A stretch of 23,242 nt of DNA from an uncultured Beijerinckiaceae bacterium (GCA_937873345.1 CALMRL010000338.1:1-23242); one strand, 5' to 3'; shown: positions 7,460 through 16,449, counted from the first letter of the stretch. The notes: generated by a model from the letters alone, not told the origin. Numbers and translations: made by a program.

Positions 7460-7807
7460 ATGCCCCATAGGTTGCTGACGACCTTGGCACTCCTGATCGC
7501 GACGGTGAGGCTCCGCGGCTATGCATTTCCCTTGTTCCCTGAGCCGCGCGTCGATGCCGTGCGCTCTGCCATGCCAGCGGCCGCGCCCGACGATCTCAGG
7601 CCGCTCCCCTTGAGCGCGATCGATCATCTTGCCATCGTCGAACTCAAGGGCTCGGCAGGTGATTTGATCAGCCTGCATCTCCTCTCGAACACGGATGCAT
7701 GGCGGATCGACTTGGCTAAGGCGGTCGTCGAAGCCGGCGGCCGGCTCGGCACGCAAACCGATCCGGGCTCCGCTCTCCTACACCGCGTGCCGCGAGACAT
7801 CGCCTGA
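7460..7807 (+). CDS. hypothetical small protein between the GumD-like and GT genes
   Basis: A 115-codon frame from ATG 7460 to TGA 7807. Codon third positions are strongly G/C, like real genes here, and the N terminus MPHRLLTTLALLIATVRLRG is basic then hydrophobic, as in a weak signal peptide or membrane anchor. No family is recognised. The frame is also open upstream to 7307 inside the GumD-like gene, but a start at 7460 is more natural; a purine-rich GGGGAAG lies 11 bases before it, somewhat far for a ribosome binding site. The TGA overlaps the ATG of a further 37-codon frame (7807-7920). It may be a small accessory protein, the remains of a decayed gene, or chance coding. The stretch 7921-8000 holds no further gene. 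Confidence 0.3.
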   Translation: MPHRLLTTLALLIATVRLRGYAFPLFPEPRVDAVRSAMPAAAPDDLRPLPLSAIDHLAIVELKGSAGDLISLHLLSNTDAWRIDLAKAVVEAGGRLGTQTDPGSALLHRVPRDIA

Positions 7808-8000
7808 TGCGCACTCATGAGGCGATCCTTGCAGCGTCTCTGCAATCGCTCGGATCGACAGAGCGTTTAGCGCCCGCTGGCTTGGCTATGGTGACAGTCG
7901 ACGCAGTCACGCTTCGGTAGCGCAAGGTAGGTTCTGCATAACTTATCGCAATGGTGCAGCGGCAGCTGTTGTCAATGACGTTTGCCACGGAAAGTAACGC

Positions 8001-9839
8001 ATGCGTGTAGTCCACGTTGTCCGGCAGTTTCGGCCGGCGATCGGCGGCATGGAGAATGCTGTCTACCACCTCGTGCGCGAGCAGCAGAAGCTGGGCGTAG
8101 ACGTCAGGGTTGTCACCCTCGATCGCATCTTCCATACCGACCGCGTACTGCAAGCCTCGGAGATGATCGACGGGATCGAGATCACGCGAATCCCCTATAG
8201 AGGATCGATGCGCTATCCGATTGCCCCCAGTGTCATTCGACATGTTCTTGATGCTGATATCGTCCACGTCCACGGTATCGACTTTTTCTTCGATTATCTG
8301 GCGTTGACCACGCTGTATCACCGAAGAAGACTTGTGGTGTCCACTCATGGCGGCTTTTTCCACACGAAGACCTATCGCCGCCTCAAGGAGATCTTCTTCC
8401 AGATTGTGACCCGACGTTCGCTCCGCCGCTATGCCTTGACCGCCGCGTCGAGCTTCCCCGATGCCGCTCTGTTCGAATCGCTGCGCAGCGACGGCCTGCG
8501 CGTGTTCGGAAATGGCGTCGATGTCGACAAGTTTTCCAACATCCGTCGTTGCGGTCTCCCCAAGCAGCTGATCTACTTCGGTCGGCTCGCCCCAAACAAG
8601 AACATCAAGACCCTTGTGCACCTGCTTGCCGCGATGCGACGTGCGGATTCGGCTTGGCGTCTCGTGATTGCCGGCCGGGTCATGGGGACGTCACCCAGCT
8701 CCATCATGCAGGTCGCGACAGAGCTCGATGTGGCAGAAGCGGTCACGGTGCAGGATGCACCGTCCGACGCGATGCTTCGCGATCTCATCCAAGCCTCGTC
8801 GGTGTTCTGCTCCCCGTCTCTCTATGAAGGCTTTGGTATCGCTTGCATCGAAGCGATGTCGGCGGGATTGATCGTCGCCTTGAGCGATATCCCCGCTCAT
8901 CGTGCGACGATCGAAGCGACCAGCCTTGGTTTTCTCGTCCCATTCGACGAGCCTGAAGCGGCAGCGCGCGCGATCCTTGCCGCTTACGAAAGGCAGAGCT
9001 CTTCCGCTGATCCGGTCACGTTCCCCGAGCACCTCAAGCATGCCTATTCTTGGACAGGTATCGCGCGCGCAACATGTGACGCTTACAAAGACATTCTAGG
9101 ACAAGAAAATCGCCTCATCCTCCGATCGCGCGTGCGAGTGATGACGCGTGCCACGGCTCTGCACGAGATCTGCCGTGCCTGCGCGACCGGCATGCCGCTG
9201 CGCGTCGCCTTCTTGAACGCGCATTTGGCCATCCAAGCAGCCCAGCAGTCGCAGGTTGCGGCAGCCCTGGATGACTTCGTCCTGCTCAACGACGGCGTCG
9301 GCGTCGACTTGGCAAGCCGCGCGCTGTTTCGGCGGCGCTTTCCCGACAATCTCAACGGCACGGATTTCACGCCCGATCTCCTCGATCGGCTCGGGGCCGG
9401 CTGCCGCATCTTCCTTCTGGGCGCAACGGCAGACGTAATCGCCAAGGCAGCCCTGTATTATGAAGCGCGGTGGCCGCAGCATCACGTCGTCGGGTTCCAG
9501 AGCGGTTTCTTTTCCGATGCAGAGTCGCATGATCTTGCCGAGACGATCCGAGCCTCTCGCGCTGATCTTGTCCTCGTCGGCATGGGCTGTCCGCGCCAGG
9601 AGAACTGGTTGGCGCAGTACATCCCAGGTGTCTGCCCCGTCGGCATCGCCGTCGGCGCGCTGTTCGATTTTCAAACCGGAACCGTCCGCCGGGCTCCCCG
9701 ATCGTGGCGACAGCTGCGCTTGGAATGGGTCTATCGCCTGCTGCAGGAGCCGCGGCGCCTCGGCAACCGCTACGTCCTTGGCAACGCCACCTTCGTGTTC
9801 CTCGTCGCGAGGCAATGGTTGAGCGGAGTGCGCGCGTGA
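8001..9839 (+). CDS. fused glycosyltransferase: GumH-like GT4 + WecG/TagA/CpsF-type GT26
   Basis: A 612-residue two-domain enzyme. ATG 8001 follows GGAAAG (7989-7994). Residues 1 to about 365 are a GT4 enzyme opening with MRVVHVVRQFRPAIGGMENA and containing YPIAPSV, VHVHGIDFFFDYLAL, VVSTHGGFFHT, NGVDVDKF, YFGRLAPNKN and the EX7E pair E276/E284 (SLYEGFGIACIEAM). These segments closely resemble xanthan GumH, the mannosyltransferase adding the first side-chain mannose. After a short linker, about residues 395-605 form a WecG/TagA/CpsF domain (GT26): FLNAHLAIQAA, LLNDGVGVDLASRAL, NGTDFTPDLL, IFLLGATADVI, LVLVGMGCPRQENWLA and a VGALFDFQTGTVRRAP ending. GumM, adding the second backbone glucose, is of this family. 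One chain would thus catalyse two consecutive steps on the lipid-linked sugar. The stop overlaps the GTG of the next gene. Confidence 0.88.
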   Translation: MRVVHVVRQFRPAIGGMENAVYHLVREQQKLGVDVRVVTLDRIFHTDRVLQASEMIDGIEITRIPYRGSMRYPIAPSVIRHVLDADIVHVHGIDFFFDYLALTTLYHRRRLVVSTHGGFFHTKTYRRLKEIFFQIVTRRSLRRYALTAASSFPDAALFESLRSDGLRVFGNGVDVDKFSNIRRCGLPKQLIYFGRLAPNKNIKTLVHLLAAMRRADSAWRLVIAGRVMGTSPSSIMQVATELDVAEAVTVQDAPSDAMLRDLIQASSVFCSPSLYEGFGIACIEAMSAGLIVALSDIPAHRATIEATSLGFLVPFDEPEAAARAILAAYERQSSSADPVTFPEHLKHAYSWTGIARATCDAYKDILGQENRLILRSRVRVMTRATALHEICRACATGMPLRVAFLNAHLAIQAAQQSQVAAALDDFVLLNDGVGVDLASRALFRRRFPDNLNGTDFTPDLLDRLGAGCRIFLLGATADVIAKAALYYEARWPQHHVVGFQSGFFSDAESHDLAETIRASRADLVLVGMGCPRQENWLAQYIPGVCPVGIAVGALFDFQTGTVRRAPRSWRQLRLEWVYRLLQEPRRLGNRYVLGNATFVFLVARQWLSGVRA

Positions 9840-11230
9840 GAACCGGGCAATGCGCCGCACCATCTCTGAGCACTGATTTCTCTGGCGTGCCGCACTCCGA
9901 GTCCCGACGATCGCCGATGCCGATCAGCAGCCTCGTCGCCGCCGCCATCGTCTATGGCACGGTGCTGTTCAACGCGGCCCTCGCGTTCGTCAACGCCAAT
10001 GTGACCCCATTGACGTCGACGCCCGTCATCGCCTGCGAGGCGATGCTCGACGGTTCGGCTCTGCTGTGCTGCTTCACCGTTCAGTCGCCGCTCAGGATCT
10101 GGTGGGTCGGGCTGATGGTGTGCCTGGGCACCGTCAATGTCGTCGGCGTCTTGGGAAATGAGCACATCGATCCGAAGTTCGTGCGCGACGTTCTCATCAT
10201 CCCGATCTACGCCTATCTGGGTCTTTGTGTGTGCCGCAACGACATCATCAAGATCATGCTCCCGCTGCAAGCCATAGTTCTTGCTGGCACACTCTTCGAA
10301 GCCGCCAGTGTGGAACAGTACGGACACTTTCTCAAGATCACGTCCTACTACATCAATACACGCGGCTTTGAGCAAAGTCGGTTCTGGTCGACCGAGAACA
10401 CTGATCTTTTCGTGAGCGCGACGCGACCAGGCGAGCGTTTTCTGTTCAGCTTCTTGAATCTGCACCGACTGTCTTCGATCTTCCTCGAGCCCGTCTCGCT
10501 GGGCAACTACGTCGTCATCGTGTCGATGATGATCGTGACGCTGTGGCATCGACTCGGTTTCGGCGAGAAGGTATTCTTCGTCACCAGCAGCTTCATCATC
10601 CTTGTCGGTTCGGACGGTCGCTTCGCGGTCGTCAGCATCTTGGCGGTGATCGTCCTTCGCATCGTCGCGCCACTGATGCCGCGCTACAGCAACGTCCTCT
10701 ATCTCCCGATCGTCGTCGTCGGCGGCGCGCTAGCCGTTGAAGCGCTGCATCTCAACCCGGTCGGCGACGATTTCCCAAGTCGTACGGCGGGGAGTGTCGA
10801 AGCACTCCTGGCAATGACGCCGGGCGCCCTGTTCGGCTTCGACGCAGCTCACGCCTATTCCGTCATGGACAGCGGCATCGCCTACCTCGTCTACAGCCAG
10901 TCCATCGTCGGCGCGGTCGCGGTGTGGGTGTTCATCGCGATGGGCCTGCCGCAGCGCGACCGCGAGTCCATCGCGTTCGCGCACATGGCTTCGTTCTATT
11001 TCGCGACCAACCTCATGATCAGCTATTCCGTCTTCTCCATCAAAACGGCCGGCGTCCTCTGGTTCATGCTCGGAGCGATGGGTCGCGATCGCGCGACCGT
11101 GGCAAGCAAGCCGACTTCGGTGCGCTTGCCCGCGCTGCGACCGTCGATGCTCGCTTCCGCAACAGCGAATGTCGCGACCGCTCCGTCAGACCGGATCGCG
11201 CCCGGCAGCACCGCGCGGTCTTCCGGCTGA
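9836..11230 (+). CDS. exopolysaccharide polymerase, GumE-like (Wzy type)
   Basis: A 464-residue integral membrane protein with about ten or more hydrophobic segments (for example VAAAIVYGTVLFNAALAF near the N terminus and YLPIVVVGGALAVEAL later). It carries the stretch RPGERFLFSFLNLHRLSSIF followed by LEPVSLGNYVVI in the middle, a hallmark I associate with GumE-type xanthan polymerases. Wzy enzymes join repeat units in the periplasm. The chosen start is GTG 9836, which overlaps the stop of the fused GT gene as GTGA and has GGAG at 9825-9828; this implies translational coupling. ATG 9917 is an alternative. The last 40 residues are Ser/Ala/Pro-rich and probably a disordered cytoplasmic tail. 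The polymerase role is inferred from topology, the motif and context. Confidence 0.75.
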   Translation: MRTGQCAAPSLSTDFSGVPHSESRRSPMPISSLVAAAIVYGTVLFNAALAFVNANVTPLTSTPVIACEAMLDGSALLCCFTVQSPLRIWWVGLMVCLGTVNVVGVLGNEHIDPKFVRDVLIIPIYAYLGLCVCRNDIIKIMLPLQAIVLAGTLFEAASVEQYGHFLKITSYYINTRGFEQSRFWSTENTDLFVSATRPGERFLFSFLNLHRLSSIFLEPVSLGNYVVIVSMMIVTLWHRLGFGEKVFFVTSSFIILVGSDGRFAVVSILAVIVLRIVAPLMPRYSNVLYLPIVVVGGALAVEALHLNPVGDDFPSRTAGSVEALLAMTPGALFGFDAAHAYSVMDSGIAYLVYSQSIVGAVAVWVFIAMGLPQRDRESIAFAHMASFYFATNLMISYSVFSIKTAGVLWFMLGAMGRDRATVASKPTSVRLPALRPSMLASATANVATAPSDRIAPGSTARSSG

Positions 11231-11265
11231 CAAGTGCTGGGCCTGGTCCCAAACGAGTGAGACAT

Positions 11266-12366
11266 ATGTGCGACTACGTCTTCATCTCCGGGTACCATGA
11301 TTATCGATCGCAGCGCAAAGCAGACCTGCACTTCATCGTCGACAACTTGAAGAGCCGCGGCCGAGTTGCCTTCCTTTCTCTACGCTACAGCCACCTCTCA
11401 CGCTATCGGCAGGATCCTCGTCATGATCTTCGCGGACGGGCGAACCGTCTCGAGCTTCACGACGATGTGTTATGCTTCTTACGCTACACCTTCGTGCATC
11501 CGATGCGCTTGCCGCCTCGCTTTGGAAGCGTTGAGCGAGCGCTTTTCCGGCTCTATGCCATGACGCTTCCCGGCGAGGTGCGCGCGCTTCTTCGAAAAGC
11601 AAGGATCATCTACGTCGAGAGCGGGATCGCAATCACGTTCATCGCGCAGATCAAGCGTCTCAACCCGGCTTCCAGGATCATCTATCTGGCCTCGGACTCG
11701 CTCGAAGCGATCCGCCAGGCCGATACGATCCGCGAGGATCTGCGAACGCACGCCTCGTCGATCGATGCCGCTCGCATTCCCTCGCCTCTCCTGAAGCCAG
11801 ACATTCCGCCGGACATTCCGACCTATTTCATTCCCCATGGGATCGAAAAGCAGATCTTCGATCAGGCGCTGCCATCGCCTTTCAAGGCGGACAGCATCAA
11901 TGCCGTGTCTGTCGGCTCGATGCTGTTCGATCCGACGTTCTTCGACATTGCGGGCGCCGCCTTTCCGCACATCACCTTCCATGTCATCGGCAGCGGCCAT
12001 AGTGGATCACCTGCCGCGAACGTCATCTACCATCCCGAAATGCCGTTCTCGGCGACGATCCCCTTTCTGCAGCACAGTCGTTTCGCGATCGCCGCGTATG
12101 GGCAAGGTCTGGAACCCTATCTGACGCATACGTCGATGAAGCTGATGCAGTATCGCTACCTCGGCTTGCCGGCGGTATGCCCAAACACCGTCGCGCTTCC
12201 CGAGGTCAATCGGTTCGGCTACCAAGCGGGCGATGACGCTTCGATCCGCAGCGCCATCGAGGCGGCGCTGGCGGCGAAGCGGCTCCCACCCGGCGCTTGC
12301 TTGAGTTGGGCCGAGGTCACGGATCGCCTCCTCGCGCCGACCGCATTTCCCGACATGCAGTGTTGA
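11266..12366 (+). CDS. gumK: GumK-like glucuronosyltransferase (GT70)
   Basis: A 366-residue, membrane-associated enzyme predicted to move glucuronic acid from UDP-GlcA to the side-chain mannose of the lipid-linked trisaccharide. It aligns along its length with Xanthomonas GumK: HDYRSQRKADLHFIVDNL, FLSLRYSHLSR, TFVHPM, VESGIAITFI, the catalytic region YLASDSLEAI (D144 corresponds to GumK D157), AVSVGSMLFDPTFFDIAGAA, FPHITFHVIGSGH, THTSMKLMQYRYLGLPAVCPN and WAEVTDRLL near the end. ATG 11266 lies 35 bases after the polymerase stop with a GAG/TGAG-rich leader. The open frame extends upstream to 10924, but that part is the shadow of the polymerase gene. This gene makes the polymer acidic and is the strongest marker tying the cluster to the xanthan/acetan group. 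Confidence 0.92.
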   Translation: MCDYVFISGYHDYRSQRKADLHFIVDNLKSRGRVAFLSLRYSHLSRYRQDPRHDLRGRANRLELHDDVLCFLRYTFVHPMRLPPRFGSVERALFRLYAMTLPGEVRALLRKARIIYVESGIAITFIAQIKRLNPASRIIYLASDSLEAIRQADTIREDLRTHASSIDAARIPSPLLKPDIPPDIPTYFIPHGIEKQIFDQALPSPFKADSINAVSVGSMLFDPTFFDIAGAAFPHITFHVIGSGHSGSPAANVIYHPEMPFSATIPFLQHSRFAIAAYGQGLEPYLTHTSMKLMQYRYLGLPAVCPNTVALPEVNRFGYQAGDDASIRSAIEAALAAKRLPPGACLSWAEVTDRLLAPTAFPDMQC

Positions 12367-12417
12367 ACCAGCTTCGTCGCCGTGCGGCAGGGCGGCGGAA
12401 AGCCTCCGGGAGATCAG

Positions 12418-12438
12418 CCCCGGCTTGCCCGACCGGGG
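12418..12438. terminator. possible bidirectional terminator hairpin between convergent genes
   Basis: CCCCGG (12418-12423) and CCGGGG (12433-12438) form a six-base GC stem with a nine-base loop in the 108-base gap between the plus-strand GumK-like gene and the minus-strand double GT. The convergent setting suits a terminator, but there is no T run on either strand. Weak call. Confidence 0.3.
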
Positions 12439-12474
12439 TCACCGGCGGGGATCACCGCGTCTTGGCATGCAACA

Positions 12475-14724
12475 TCAGGTGACGAGAGCGTCGTAGAACG
12501 CCTCGATCTTCGCCGTGCAGGCGCGGATATCGAAGCTCTGAGCGACATGCGACTGCGCCGCGCGACCCATCCGGACGAACAGCTCCTCATCCTCGATCAG
12601 CCGGACGATCAGGCCGGCCAGCGTTTCGACGTCGCGCTCGGCGAACAGGAAGCCGGTGACACCATCGAGGATGGCTTCGCTGCCGGCACGGGCCGACGTG
12701 ACGACCGGCACGCCGCAGGCCTGCGCCTCGAGCATCACCATCCCGAAGGCTTCAAAGCTGCCTTCATCATCCGTCACGCTCGGAAGACAGAAGATGCCTG
12801 CCGTCGACATCGCCTCCGCGACGCGCGCCGCCGACAGCGCACCGAGAAACATCACGTCGAGCCCTAACGATGCCGCAAGCTGTTCGAGCATCACGCGTTG
12901 CGGGCCATCGCCGATCACGGTCAGGCGAGCGTCTGGATGCTGCTGGATGACAATGCTCATCGCACGGATAAGGAACTCGCACCCTTTGAACGCGACCAGG
13001 CGCCCAACGAACAGGACTTCGGACGCGGCTCGCCGCTCGGGGGCGGGCGTGAATCTCGATCGGTCGATCCCGGTGTAGAAGACGTGTGTTCGCGCTAGAG
13101 ACGCCCCCTTCGCCAAGGCGGCCGCCCGAAGCGCCCCCGAGACGCAGATGATGTGGGTATTCTCCGCCTTCAGCAGGGCTGCGAGCTTGGCCGGATAACG
13201 CTTGAAGAACCAACCTTTCTCGCCGGACGCCCAAACCTCCTCGCGCGTGAGGATATCGGTGCCGTGCAGCGTCACGCAGAGGGGCAGTTTGAGGCCGGCG
13301 ACGACGTCGGAGATCAAGATCGCATCGTAGCCGAAGTGGGCATGGACGAGGCGGGCACCGCTTTCCCTGATGATGGCCGCGAGCCGGCGCGACCTCAAGC
13401 CGAAGTATTGGCCGTGCTGAAGTAGCTTGAGGTAGGTCGCGCCGATCGGACCTCCGGCCGCGGTTGCCAAGACGGGTTTCAAAGCGCCGACATCGATTCC
13501 TCGCACGCGGCGGAACCCGACCAGGACCGCCGACCACCTCGCATAGGAAGCGATCTGGTCGACAATGAAGGTTTCCGAGACCGGCAGAAGGTCTTTGCGG
13601 AAGACAAGCACGATCTTGGCTGGGTCTAAGCCGTCCCGCCGGCTCGGCTCGACGCCTCCGCGCGGCGCTTGCGCGCGGTGGCCTTCGAAGATGTCCAGCA
13701 GGCGTTGCGCCTTGCCCTCCCAGGTCCGGTCTACCCGCGCGGCATCGGCGTTGGGGGCACTTCCGCCTGCTCGAAGGTCATCGATGACGCGGACAAAGTC
13801 CGCTGCGGAATCGATGACGTGTACGTCCGCAAACGCCGCAACGGCCGGGATGCGCGTGCTGATCACCGCCATTCCGGAATTCAAGCAGTGATAGAACCGC
13901 AGCGGATCGATGTACCTGATGGACTTCGATGTCGTGTCGTAGGGCGCGAACATCACGCTGTAGCGCTCGAGGATCTGCTCGATTGCGGCGTTGTTGTAGC
14001 TTCCGCGATAGCGGACGCGCGGGCCCGCACAGAGCGCGTCGAGCTGCTCCTGCATGGCAAGCCGCCGTGCTGGAACGAGGCCGCCGGAGATGGCGCCATA
14101 CACGTCAAAGGTCACATCGCACGAGGCGACGATGGCGGCGACGAGGTCGAAATCGAATCGCTCGTCGATGCTCGCGATGATCAGAACGGTGTCGAAGCGG
14201 CCGGCGTCAGCTCGGCGGGGCTTGATGTGCGACGCGTTGCCAAGATGATGCGAGATCGCATGAGCATCGCCGAGCGCGGGTGCCGCATGGACCGCGAAGG
14301 TGTTCAGCCTCGCATGGATGCCCATCGCGACCTTGGCGTAGGCGCGATGGGATCGCGGCACGTCGTAGAGAAAATCGTCGTGGACGTCGTAAGCCCAGAC
14401 TGCGCCCCAGGTGGCAAGCCGCATCAGAACGGAGAAGACGGGAAGGCCGTAGTTCAAGGAGTCCAGGATCAGGCAATCGCCTGCCGCCGTTATGTTCTGC
14501 AGGAACTGCAGCAACTGCGGCGGCCGGAGCTCGACCTCCGTGTCGTCCAATGGGCCTTGGACGACGCTCCGCGTTTTGACGTTGATGCGGTAGCAAGCGA
14601 TGCCGCGCGCCCGGAATGCGGCGATGAGAAACTGCCTAAAATCCGTTTCGGCTTGTCGCTTGGAGAGCACGATGATCGTCGGTGCGGAGCCGTCACCGTC
14701 GATGGTTGGGAATGGTTCCTGCAA
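12475..14724 (-). CDS. double-domain glycosyltransferase (GT-B fold + GT4)
   Basis: A 749-residue soluble protein made of two glycosyltransferase halves. Residues 1 to about 345 look like a GT-B enzyme of the type with YDVHDDFLYDVPRSHR and a C-terminal IRYIDPLRFYHCLNSGMAVI motif, used to bind the nucleotide sugar. Residues from about 365 form a standard GT4 enzyme: VSETFIVDQIASY, LVHAHFGYDAILISD, CVTLHGTDILT, FYTGIDRSRFTP, LFVGRLVAFKG and the EX7E pair E658/E666 (SFEAFGMVMLEAQACGVPVV). Two sequential additions to the side chain are plausible; donor sugars cannot be read. The frame begins at a TTG (14724), with AGGA eight bases before it; no in-frame ATG or GTG lies between it and the upstream stop, while an ATG 36 bases upstream is out of frame. 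A short frameshift at the 5' end is possible. It follows the flippase gene by 66 bases. Confidence 0.8.
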   Translation of the reverse strand: MQEPFPTIDGDGSAPTIIVLSKRQAETDFRQFLIAAFRARGIACYRINVKTRSVVQGPLDDTEVELRPPQLLQFLQNITAAGDCLILDSLNYGLPVFSVLMRLATWGAVWAYDVHDDFLYDVPRSHRAYAKVAMGIHARLNTFAVHAAPALGDAHAISHHLGNASHIKPRRADAGRFDTVLIIASIDERFDFDLVAAIVASCDVTFDVYGAISGGLVPARRLAMQEQLDALCAGPRVRYRGSYNNAAIEQILERYSVMFAPYDTTSKSIRYIDPLRFYHCLNSGMAVISTRIPAVAAFADVHVIDSAADFVRVIDDLRAGGSAPNADAARVDRTWEGKAQRLLDIFEGHRAQAPRGGVEPSRRDGLDPAKIVLVFRKDLLPVSETFIVDQIASYARWSAVLVGFRRVRGIDVGALKPVLATAAGGPIGATYLKLLQHGQYFGLRSRRLAAIIRESGARLVHAHFGYDAILISDVVAGLKLPLCVTLHGTDILTREEVWASGEKGWFFKRYPAKLAALLKAENTHIICVSGALRAAALAKGASLARTHVFYTGIDRSRFTPAPERRAASEVLFVGRLVAFKGCEFLIRAMSIVIQQHPDARLTVIGDGPQRVMLEQLAASLGLDVMFLGALSAARVAEAMSTAGIFCLPSVTDDEGSFEAFGMVMLEAQACGVPVVTSARAGSEAILDGVTGFLFAERDVETLAGLIVRLIEDEELFVRMGRAAQSHVAQSFDIRACTAKIEAFYDALVT

Positions 14725-14790
14725 GGCCGAGATCCTGGCGTTCGACGACCATCGTGACGAAGGGGACTCGTAACCGCTCGAGCCGGAGCC

Positions 14791-16284
14791 TCAAGTTTCC
14801 TTTACCTCGTGGCGCTCGTCACCCCGCGATCGATTTGGCACTGCTCGACTGAAGAACCCGTACCGCGCCGCGAGGTGCCGGATTTCGGCGAACAGCGGAT
14901 GCTCGATCGCCATCAAGCCGATGAGCCACCCGGCGACGCCAATGGCGACCCCGGCGAGGACTAGGCCGAACGGCACATGGGCGGACCAGCGATAGAAACT
15001 CATCAAGGCCAGGGACGGGCCACACGCGACGACGGTGAGCATGGCGCTCCGGCCATAGATCGGGAGAAAGTCACTCACCTGCGTCGAGGTCATGCGATCC
15101 AGGTGAGGACGGTAGAGATAGATCGAAAAGGCAGCTTCACCAACGCGCGCCGCCGCAGCCATCGTCAGGCTTACCATGCAGCCCACCAGGAACAACAGCG
15201 TGCCCACGCCCGAGCGAAGGAACTCGATGCGCGCCTGGCGCGCGGTGTCATGGCTCACCACGAACAACTCCCAGGTCATGGTGATCGAGACCAACAGCAT
15301 CGCAGCGACCGCGAGGAAGGCGAGCGGCGGCGCCGCGGCCACCCACCTCTCGCCATAGATTACCTCGATGAGCGGCGCGCCCAGGATGGCCAGTCCGGCA
15401 AAGCTGGGCCAGAGCAGCGCCGTCATGATCTCGACGAGGCGGAGGTAGGAGTCGCGCAAGTTGACATTCCGACGAGTCTGCTCGGCGAAATCGACGAACA
15501 CCACGCGCCCGATCACGAGATGGATGTTCGACCAGATGATGTTGTTGAGGTTGGAGGCGCGCCCGTAAATTCCCAGCGCCGCCAAGCCGAGCAGGCGTCC
15601 CATCATGAACTCCGACAAGCGGCCGGCGATGCCATTGACGCCCTGGATCGCGAGTTGCTGCATCCCGAAGGAGAGAATGCGACCGGCGGAGGCTGTGCCG
15701 AAGCGGAAGCTGACGTGGGATCGCCCCACGATCATGAAGGCAACCGCCCCAACCACGGCCGAGGCGATGCCACCCCAGGCGATGCTCATGTAGCTGTCCC
15801 CGGCGAAGGCCAGCACGACGGTGACGCATGTCCCCGCGACGCTCCGCACCAGATTGACGGTCGCCAGGTCGCGGAAGTTTCCCTCGCGTTCGAGGTTTGC
15901 TGCGGGAAGAAACTCGACGATGCCGAACAAAGGAATGATCGCAAGCAGTCTCAGCACGCGACCGACGCCTTCGGCGTGCATGAGAAACGCACCGATAGGG
16001 CTCAAGCCGGCGATCGCCAGCGCGAGAACGATCGCGATCACCGCATTCATCGTGAAACAGCTCGCCAGCGTCGCGCGATCAAGAGTCGGCTCGCGAACCA
16101 CGAAAGAGGCGATACCGAAGGCCTGCAGCACGCTCAAGATGCCGACGATCGATGCGGCGGCCGTGTAGATGCCCATGTCATAGGGCGTCAACAATCGCGC
16201 CAGAACGACACTGCTGCCGAATTGCAGGACGAACAAGCCGATCTGCGAGAGCAGCATCCAGGCAAGCGATCGGCGGAGGCTCAT
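14791..16284 (-). CDS. lipid-linked oligosaccharide flippase (Wzx, polysaccharide transporter family)
   Basis: A 497-residue membrane protein with some 12-14 hydrophobic helices, moving the undecaprenyl-linked repeat unit across the inner membrane. The N terminus MSLRRSLAWMLLSQIGLFVL followed by FGSSVVLARLLTPYDMGIYT is typical of the Wzx/MOP superfamily (Polysacc_synt group), as is the repeat of Gly/Ala-rich helices with AALGIYGRASNLNNI in the middle. The start is ATG 16284-16282, preceded on the minus strand by GAGGAG with a four-base spacer; an open frame reaches 16356 but has no better start. In gum clusters this step is done by GumJ. It is the first gene of a minus-strand pair with the double GT and is divergent from the WbsX-like gene. 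Confidence 0.88.
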   Translation of the reverse strand: MSLRRSLAWMLLSQIGLFVLQFGSSVVLARLLTPYDMGIYTAAASIVGILSVLQAFGIASFVVREPTLDRATLASCFTMNAVIAIVLALAIAGLSPIGAFLMHAEGVGRVLRLLAIIPLFGIVEFLPAANLEREGNFRDLATVNLVRSVAGTCVTVVLAFAGDSYMSIAWGGIASAVVGAVAFMIVGRSHVSFRFGTASAGRILSFGMQQLAIQGVNGIAGRLSEFMMGRLLGLAALGIYGRASNLNNIIWSNIHLVIGRVVFVDFAEQTRRNVNLRDSYLRLVEIMTALLWPSFAGLAILGAPLIEVIYGERWVAAAPPLAFLAVAAMLLVSITMTWELFVVSHDTARQARIEFLRSGVGTLLFLVGCMVSLTMAAAARVGEAAFSIYLYRPHLDRMTSTQVSDFLPIYGRSAMLTVVACGPSLALMSFYRWSAHVPFGLVLAGVAIGVAGWLIGLMAIEHPLFAEIRHLAARYGFFSRAVPNRSRGDERHEVKET

Positions 16285-16449
16285 CGGACTCCTCGCGGAT
16301 GCATGGCCGAGAGTGCTAGCAGCGTTGCTGCGCCGCAACAAGCGTCGCCAGCGCACCGCCGCAACGATCGCGGCGCGGTCGGTTTTCTCATCGTTCGTTT
16401 TCCGCTATGGCTTCGACGGACAGGGGCGCGCCCAGCGGAATGAAACTTC
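16285..16449. promoter_or_regulatory. divergent intergenic region, promoter likely
   Basis: A 165-base gap separates the divergent flippase (minus) and WbsX-like (plus) genes, so at least one promoter should lie here. I see no clear -35/-10 pair, operator repeat or small gene. Call by layout only. Confidence 0.3.

Noticed and set aside
7815..8621. 268-codon minus-strand frame overlapping the fused GT
   Set aside because: Antisense of the conserved GumH-like domain; no recognisable family.
13669..14757. 362-codon plus-strand frame opposite the double glycosyltransferase
   Set aside because: Antisense shadow; no domain, whereas the minus strand has clear GT motifs.
14977..16443. 488-codon plus-strand frame opposite the flippase gene
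   Set aside because: Very rich in His, Arg, Gln, Asp and Glu as expected for the antisense of a membrane protein gene; the minus strand shows a full Wzx protein.
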